Source: JAHEJB01 sp037969195 (GTDB lineage: Bacteria > Bacteroidota > Rhodothermia > Rhodothermales > Rubricoccaceae). Taken from it: a stretch of 10,107 bases of DNA. The notes beneath the pieces were generated by a model. The model was not told where the DNA came from. It did no database searches and was given only the letters and a program-made list of their open reading frames with translations. How positions within the stretch are numbered: the first letter of the stretch is position 1; every line of letters begins with the position of its first letter. Both the position numbers and the translations under genes were made by a program. The stretch spans positions 1 to 10,107 of the forward strand of contig JBBKWZ010000203.1 of the NCBI GenBank assembly GCA_037969195.1, in the 5' to 3' direction. Positions 5,924 through 10,107 of this stretch are shown here, piece by piece.

Positions 5924-7448
5924 TAAGCACCTCCTCCTTATTCTCGACGGCTATGGAATTGCCGACGATCCTTCGGTTTCCGCCATTGATGCGGCGCGAA
6001 AACCGTATCTGGATCATCTTTTTTCTGCCTACCCGCATTCGACACTGGAGGCGTCAGGTCGCGCTGTTGGCTTGCCGGTCGGTCAGATGGGGAATTCCGA
6101 AGTCGGCCACATGAACCTCGGTGCCGGGCGGATCGTCGATCAGGACATCACGCGAATCGACAAGGCAATTGAGGACGGCTCTTTTTTCGACAACGCGGTG
6201 CTGAGAGACGCCATGCACCACGCGAGAACAAACGGGACGGTCCTCCACCTGCTTGGGTTGTTCTCGGACGGCGGCGTCCATTCGCACATTGACCACTTGT
6301 TTGCGCTGTTGGAATTGGCCAGGCGGGAGGGACTAAGCAAGGATCAGGTTGTGCTTCACTCCTTTACGGATGGCCGCGATACTGATCCGCACGGCGGGGT
6401 TGAGTATGTCCGCCAGTTTCAGGCGAAAGCCGCCGAGATCGGCGTCGGTCGGATTGGATCCATCGTCGGGCGCTACTTCTCCATGGACCGCGACAATCGA
6501 TGGCCGCGCACCAAAATGGCCTACGATTTACTAGTGAAGGGTGTGGGCGAACGGTTTGAAGATCCAGTCATTGCTCTGGAAGCGAGCTATGCCAAAGGCG
6601 TCACCGACGAATTCGTCAAACCGATTCTCGTTGCGGATTCGCCGCGTATCGAAAACGGCGACGCCGTGATCTTCTTCAACTTTCGCTCGGATCGGGCTCG
6701 GCAGATTACGCGGGCCCTGACAGACGAGGTCTTCAATGGTCTTGAGCGAGGAAAGCAACTCGAGTTGCACTACACGACGTTCGCGTCCTACCACAAAGAC
6801 TTCCACAACCCGGTCGCTTTTCCCAAGCTGGATCTGAAGGATACGCTCGGCGAAGTCATCAGCCCTCACGGATTAACCCAGCTTCGCGCGGCCGAGACCG
6901 AGAAATATCCGCACGTCACCTTCTTCTTTAATGGCGGTAGAGAAGTTCAGTACAAGGGGGAGTCCCGCATCCTCGTCCCGAGTCCCAAAGTGGCGACGTA
7001 TGATCTCCAGCCCGAAATGAGCGCGCCGGAGTTGGCAGAGGAAGTTTCGGCGTTCATCACCGCAAATGAACCTGACCTGATCATTCTGAACTTCGCAAAC
7101 CCCGATATGGTGGGCCATACAGGCGTGTTCGACGCGGCTGTCAATGCCGTTGAAACGGTTGACGCTTGCGTAAAACGTGTGGTAGAGGCGGCATTGGCGC
7201 ATGGTTACACGGTAGAAATCATCGCGGACCACGGCAACGCAGACAAAATGAGGAACCCCGACGGCTCGCCCAACACGGCCCACACTACGGCGCTCGTCCC
7301 GCATCTCATCATTCGTGATGGATTCTCCGTACCTATACAACACGGCAAGCTCGGCGACATCGCTCCGACGATTCTGACCTTCATGGGTATTGAGATACCA
7401 GCCGCCATGACGGGCGACATCCTCGCGAAACCAGCCCGGGTCGCTTGA
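5919..7448 (+). CDS. gpmI: 2,3-bisphosphoglycerate-independent phosphoglycerate mutase
   Basis: Interconverts 3- and 2-phosphoglycerate in glycolysis and gluconeogenesis through a phosphoserine intermediate, using two Mn2+ ions. 509 residues, normal for the family. All expected ligands are in place: Asp10 (LILDGYG), nucleophile Ser60 (MGNSEVGH), Asp396 and His400 (NPDMVGHTG), Asp437 and His438 (IIADHGNADKM), and His455 (NTAHTT). Substrate residues His121, Arg153/Asp154 (DGRDTDP), Arg185, Arg191, Arg256, Arg259 and Lys329 are also kept. TTG at 5919 is the only start that gives the standard N-terminus (HKHLLLILDGYG); no in-frame ATG or Shine-Dalgarno lies upstream, and the codon sits in a 7-bp repeat. 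The next gene begins 50 nt after the stop. Confidence 0.97.
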   Translation: MHKHLLLILDGYGIADDPSVSAIDAARKPYLDHLFSAYPHSTLEASGRAVGLPVGQMGNSEVGHMNLGAGRIVDQDITRIDKAIEDGSFFDNAVLRDAMHHARTNGTVLHLLGLFSDGGVHSHIDHLFALLELARREGLSKDQVVLHSFTDGRDTDPHGGVEYVRQFQAKAAEIGVGRIGSIVGRYFSMDRDNRWPRTKMAYDLLVKGVGERFEDPVIALEASYAKGVTDEFVKPILVADSPRIENGDAVIFFNFRSDRARQITRALTDEVFNGLERGKQLELHYTTFASYHKDFHNPVAFPKLDLKDTLGEVISPHGLTQLRAAETEKYPHVTFFFNGGREVQYKGESRILVPSPKVATYDLQPEMSAPELAEEVSAFITANEPDLIILNFANPDMVGHTGVFDAAVNAVETVDACVKRVVEAALAHGYTVEIIADHGNADKMRNPDGSPNTAHTTALVPHLIIRDGFSVPIQHGKLGDIAPTILTFMGIEIPAAMTGDILAKPARVA

Positions 7449-7498
7449 GCCCCGCGGGCGTCCCAACCTTTACACTCCGATTTACTCAGAACCAAGGC

Positions 7499-7981
7499 AT
7501 GGGCTTCGATTCCGTTTTCGAGTATTCCATTCCGTACATGCACCCGCTTGCGGTGCATTTCCCGCTCGTGCTGTTGTTGCTAGCGTGTGGCGCGGCGCTT
7601 GTCTATGCAATCAGAGGAACAGCGTTGTGGAGGCATGCATTACTGACCTTTTTGGCTCTCGGGGCCGCCGCGGCGTTCTGGGCCGAGCGGACCGGTGAGG
7701 CCTTAGAGGAGAGCATGGAAGGGACGCCGATTGTCGAGGAGTTGGCCGGTTTCCACCAACAAGCAGCGCACTGGACTGTTCGAGCGAGCTTTTTGGCCTT
7801 ATTGGTGGGTATCGGCTTGTCATTGTGGTGGCGACGGAAGGCTGCCAGTACAACTAGGCCTCTCCAAACCTTGCCAGAGCCACTGTGGATGCGACTCGTG
7901 CTCTTGCTCTTGGTTGGAACGACAGCGCTGCTCGTGGCCTACACCGCACACATTGGTGGCGTGATGGTTTGGGGAGTGTGA
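7499..7981 (+). CDS. DUF2231-family membrane protein
   Basis: 160 residues with four predicted membrane helices (about 16-37, 42-62, 94-112 and 130-150). The N-terminal HPLAVHFPLVLLLL and the ending TAHIGGVMVWG are the family signature. His15, His20, His86, His91 and His151 sit in or next to helices and would be candidates for binding a metal or haem, but no function is established for the family. The ATG at 7499 is chosen. A TTG at 7445 would overlap the gpmI stop and add 18 residues unlike the family; Met14, directly before the HPLAVHFP motif, is the other option. AAGG just before the ATG is too close for a normal ribosome binding site. Probably transcribed with gpmI. Confidence 0.8.
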   Translation: MGFDSVFEYSIPYMHPLAVHFPLVLLLLACGAALVYAIRGTALWRHALLTFLALGAAAAFWAERTGEALEESMEGTPIVEELAGFHQQAAHWTVRASFLALLVGIGLSLWWRRKAASTTRPLQTLPEPLWMRLVLLLLVGTTALLVAYTAHIGGVMVWGV

Positions 7982-8003
7982 ACGATCGTAGCCAGCAATT
8001 TCG

Positions 8004-8120
8004 ATGGACCGGACCTTTCGTATGGAATCGGTCAAGACGGCTTTTATGGAAGAACTCATTGTGCGGCTATTTTGTTGGAAGTGGCTGTTGGCGACCATAC
8101 GGGCGCCACGGCACAGCTAA
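8004..8120 (+). CDS. Possible 38-residue leader peptide ahead of hrcA
   Basis: A short frame from ATG 8004 (inner ATGs at 8022 and 8046) ends at TAA 8118-8120, sharing its last base with the hrcA start (TAATG). The product is basic with a hydrophobic middle (LIVRLFCWKWLLATIR). It resembles nothing I know and has no ribosome binding site. The exact overlap suggests translational coupling to hrcA, but a chance frame of this length is common. Confidence 0.22.
   Translation: MDRTFRMESVKTAFMEELIVRLFCWKWLLATIRAPRHS
8089..8108 (+). repeat. Imperfect inverted repeat just before hrcA
   Basis: TGGCG (8089-8093) pairs with CGCCA (8104-8108), and CC with GG inside, across one A-G mismatch and a 4-nt loop. 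It ends 11 nt before the hrcA ATG, so it could act as an RNA hairpin or a protein site. It does not match the CIRCE consensus (TTAGCACTC-N9-GAGTGCTAA). Confidence 0.3.
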
Positions 8121-9196
8121 TGGAAAGAGCGGGACTACATAAAGACGATTCTCTGACGGCACGCGAGCGTGACATTCTGCGCCTCGTTGTGCAGCGTTTC
8201 ATTCATACGGCCGCGCCGGTTGGGTCCACGTCCCTTTCAAGGGAATCCGAGATAGAGCTTTCCAGTGCGTCGATCCGCAACACAATGAGTTCGCTGGAGG
8301 CGCAGGGATATCTGAATCATCCCCATACGTCGGCGGGCCGCGTTCCCACCCAGCAGGGCTATCGCACGTATGTGGATGAGCTCATGGACGTGGCAGGGCT
8401 ATCGAACAACGAAGCCACATTGTTACGGGCGGGCGTTGAGCGTCGTTTGGGAGACCTCGATGCCATCGCTCGAGAAACCAGCCGGCTGCTCGGTCGGCTG
8501 ACGCAGCTACTCGGCGTCGTGCTCACTCCGAGTCTTTCTTCGGGCGTTCTTGAGCGGTTGGACGTCGTCCCACTTTCGTCTTCCCGGGTGATGTTCGTTA
8601 TCGCGGTTAAGAGCGGGCTTGCACGTACCCTCATCGCGGAAGTGGATGGCGAACTGCCCTCGCACGGATTGGACTCTATCGTGCAGCGCCTCAACGAATG
8701 CCTGGCGGGCCTCACGCTGGAGGAAATCCGAAAGACAGGCGCTGAGCGGGTGAAAGACCTCGGTACATTGGATCAAACGGGCATCGTCCGCATCGTGCTT
8801 CGCGATTCCGCCGTGCTGTTTAACGATTCCGACGAGGCGAGCAGAGCGACAATCGCGGGCACGCGCCATATCGTCTCTCAGCCTGAATTTCAAGAGCCCG
8901 AGGAGATTCGCAATGTGATCGAACTCGCGGAGAGTGAGGACGTAGTGGTTCATCTCCTGGAAAGTCCGCAGGTGATCGACCCGCAACATCCGGAGCGCGC
9001 CGTTGTTTTCATCGGTAGGAATTTTGGGAGGGAAAACGCGTCGAGCACGTCGTTTTCCATCGTAAAAGCCAATTATCACTACGGTAATGCAACCGGCACG
9101 GTCGGCGTTATCGGGCCAACGCGCATGGATTATTCGCGCGCCGTTGCCCTAGTAGAACACGTTGCCCATATTCTCAACCACACAGGCGAACACTGA
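8120..9196 (+). CDS. hrcA: Heat-shock transcription repressor HrcA
   Basis: Represses groE and dnaK operons by binding CIRCE operators; GroEL keeps it active, so heat stress relieves repression. From the ATG at 8120 it has 358 residues, normal for HrcA. The N-terminal winged helix holds LTARERDILRLVVQRFI (about 12-28), APVGSTSLSR, ASIRNTMSSLEAQGYL and the hallmark HPHTSAGRVPT followed by GYRTYVDELM (to about 89). The C-terminal dimerisation part ends with the usual IGPTRMDYSRAVALVEHV. An upstream TTG at 8072 would add 16 residues that family members lack. grpE begins 3 nt after the stop, so these two form one operon. Confidence 0.96.
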   Translation: MERAGLHKDDSLTARERDILRLVVQRFIHTAAPVGSTSLSRESEIELSSASIRNTMSSLEAQGYLNHPHTSAGRVPTQQGYRTYVDELMDVAGLSNNEATLLRAGVERRLGDLDAIARETSRLLGRLTQLLGVVLTPSLSSGVLERLDVVPLSSSRVMFVIAVKSGLARTLIAEVDGELPSHGLDSIVQRLNECLAGLTLEEIRKTGAERVKDLGTLDQTGIVRIVLRDSAVLFNDSDEASRATIAGTRHIVSQPEFQEPEEIRNVIELAESEDVVVHLLESPQVIDPQHPERAVVFIGRNFGRENASSTSFSIVKANYHYGNATGTVGVIGPTRMDYSRAVALVEHVAHILNHTGEH

Positions 9197-9199
9197 TTG

Positions 9200-9838
9200 A
9201 TGACCGAGTCGTCCCCCGTTACACCTCAAGACACATCTGCCGATACTCCAACGGAATCGTCGCAGGAAACCCTGGAGCAGGTAAAGCAACACATGCAGAT
9301 GGATACGAATACGGAAGCTGCCGATGTCGCGCTCGCGGCCGTCGATGAGTTAGCCGGGCTCTCAACCAACGTAGACGAGCTCCAGCAAGAGGTCAAAGAC
9401 CTTCAGGAGCAGGTACTTCGGCGTGCTGCGGAGTTCCAGAATTACCGACGACGGACCGAATCAGAACTCGCGACGACGGCAAAGCGTGGTCGGGAAGAGG
9501 TGATTCTGGCGATGTTGGATGTCTTCGACGATATGCGTCGTTCTTTGGGCGCAGCTGCGCAGGCTGCGAAAGATGATGAGACGGGACCTGCCTTTGATTC
9601 GCTCAATGACGGCATTCAGCTTGTGTTCAAGAAGTTTACCGATGCCCTCGTTTCTTTTGGTGTAGAACCCATCGAGGCTGTTGGCCAGCCCTTTAACGAG
9701 GAAGTGCACGAGGCCATGCTGCAACAACCGGCTCCAAACGACGAAACCCCATCGGGCACAGTGCTTGCAGAGATTCAACCCGGCTACCGAATGGGCGGCC
9801 GCGTTCTGCGCCACGCACGAGTTTCCGTAGCGGAGTAA
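9200..9838 (+). CDS. grpE: Nucleotide exchange factor GrpE
   Basis: Cytoplasmic co-chaperone that releases ADP from DnaK. 212 residues from the ATG at 9200, 3 nt after the hrcA stop; TTG 9197 is an alternative adding one residue. The acidic, Ser/Thr-rich N-terminus (about 1-50) is followed by a long coiled-coil helix with the family core LRRAAEFQNYRRRTESE. The C-terminal beta domain contains FNEEVHEAM and the ending GYRMGGRVLRHARVSV. It lies between hrcA and dnaJ, the standard heat-shock arrangement, and lacks its own clear ribosome binding site, which fits coupled translation. Confidence 0.96.
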   Translation: MTESSPVTPQDTSADTPTESSQETLEQVKQHMQMDTNTEAADVALAAVDELAGLSTNVDELQQEVKDLQEQVLRRAAEFQNYRRRTESELATTAKRGREEVILAMLDVFDDMRRSLGAAAQAAKDDETGPAFDSLNDGIQLVFKKFTDALVSFGVEPIEAVGQPFNEEVHEAMLQQPAPNDETPSGTVLAEIQPGYRMGGRVLRHARVSVAE

Positions 9839-9882
9839 ATCCACCTAGAGCCTGCAACGTTCGCTGAATAGATCCGCCAACT

Positions 9883-10107
9883 ATGCCAACCGACACATCA
9901 ACTCGCGATTATTACGACGTACTTGGCGTAGCTCGCACGGCATCGGCCGACGAGATCAAGAAGGCGTACCGGAAGATGGCCATGAAGTATCACCCGGATC
10001 GGAATCCGGATGATGCCGAGGCTGAAGGCATGTTCAAGGAGGCGGCGGAGGCCTACGAAGTCCTCTCCAATCCAGATAAACGCGCCCGGTACGACCGCTT
10101 TGGGAAA
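9883..10107 (+). CDS. dnaJ: Chaperone DnaJ, N-terminal part (cut by window end)
   Basis: The first 75 codons of the DnaK-stimulating co-chaperone. MPTDTSTRDYYDVLGV opens a J domain (about 8-74) with helix II EIKKAYRKMAMKYHPDRNP, carrying the essential His-Pro-Asp at 37-39, then EVLSNPDKRARYDRFG. The Gly/Phe region, zinc centre and substrate domains lie beyond the window, so it could in principle be a CbpA-like relative. Position after grpE favours DnaJ. The 44-nt gap from grpE holds no terminator. Confidence 0.95.
   Translation, partial: MPTDTSTRDYYDVLGVARTASADEIKKAYRKMAMKYHPDRNPDDAEAEGMFKEAAEAYEVLSNPDKRARYDRFGK

Noticed and set aside
7445..7498. TTG start for the DUF2231 gene overlapping the gpmI stop
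   Set aside because: The added 18 residues do not look like the family, whose signature begins soon after the ATG at 7499.

Overview
The window reads as an ordinary chromosomal stretch of a Bacteroidota-related bacterium, most likely a member of Rhodothermota/Balneolota. This is an inference from three things: moderately high GC, an Lnb-type (DUF4105) envelope protein that is typical of the Bacteroidota side, and very few Shine-Dalgarno sequences. No mobile element, CRISPR array, rRNA or tRNA was seen.

Left part (1-822). The last codons of an Asp/Gly-rich protein are followed by a strong intrinsic terminator at 55-92. About 320 nt with no recognisable gene come next. A decayed DsrE-family gene lies at 410-766 on the minus strand. 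Its whole length is still readable, but codon 13, where relatives have Gly, is TGA, and several other conserved positions are altered. No intact open frame covers it; it was found by reading through the stop.

Minus-strand block (822-4868). In transcription order this holds an Lnb-type integral membrane protein (candidate lipoprotein N-acyltransferase), then one base later a GabD2-type succinate-semialdehyde dehydrogenase, then after a 227-nt gap a secreted lipoprotein with two cupredoxin-like domains, then the dsrE pseudogene. The first cupredoxin domain keeps a possible His/Cys/His/Met copper site and the second has lost it.

Plus-strand block (4935-10107). Endonuclease III (nth) is divergent from the Lnb gene and carries an unexplained C-terminal extension of about 70 residues. 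It is followed by 2,3-bisphosphoglycerate-independent phosphoglycerate mutase (gpmI), a four-helix DUF2231 membrane protein, and the heat-shock cluster hrcA-grpE-dnaJ, with dnaJ cut by the window end. The nth-gpmI spacer has degenerate 7-bp repeats at both ends in opposite orientation, and the right-hand set runs into the TTG start of gpmI. No CIRCE operator is visible ahead of hrcA. Instead there is an imperfect hairpin and a 38-codon frame whose stop overlaps the hrcA start (TAATG).

Most of the content is housekeeping: DNA repair, glycolysis, proteostasis and envelope biogenesis. The points most worth following up are the dsrE nonsense pseudogene, the Lnb candidate, the half-degenerate tandem cupredoxin lipoprotein, the Nth extension and the inverted heptamer arrays. 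No convincing new multi-gene system was found.
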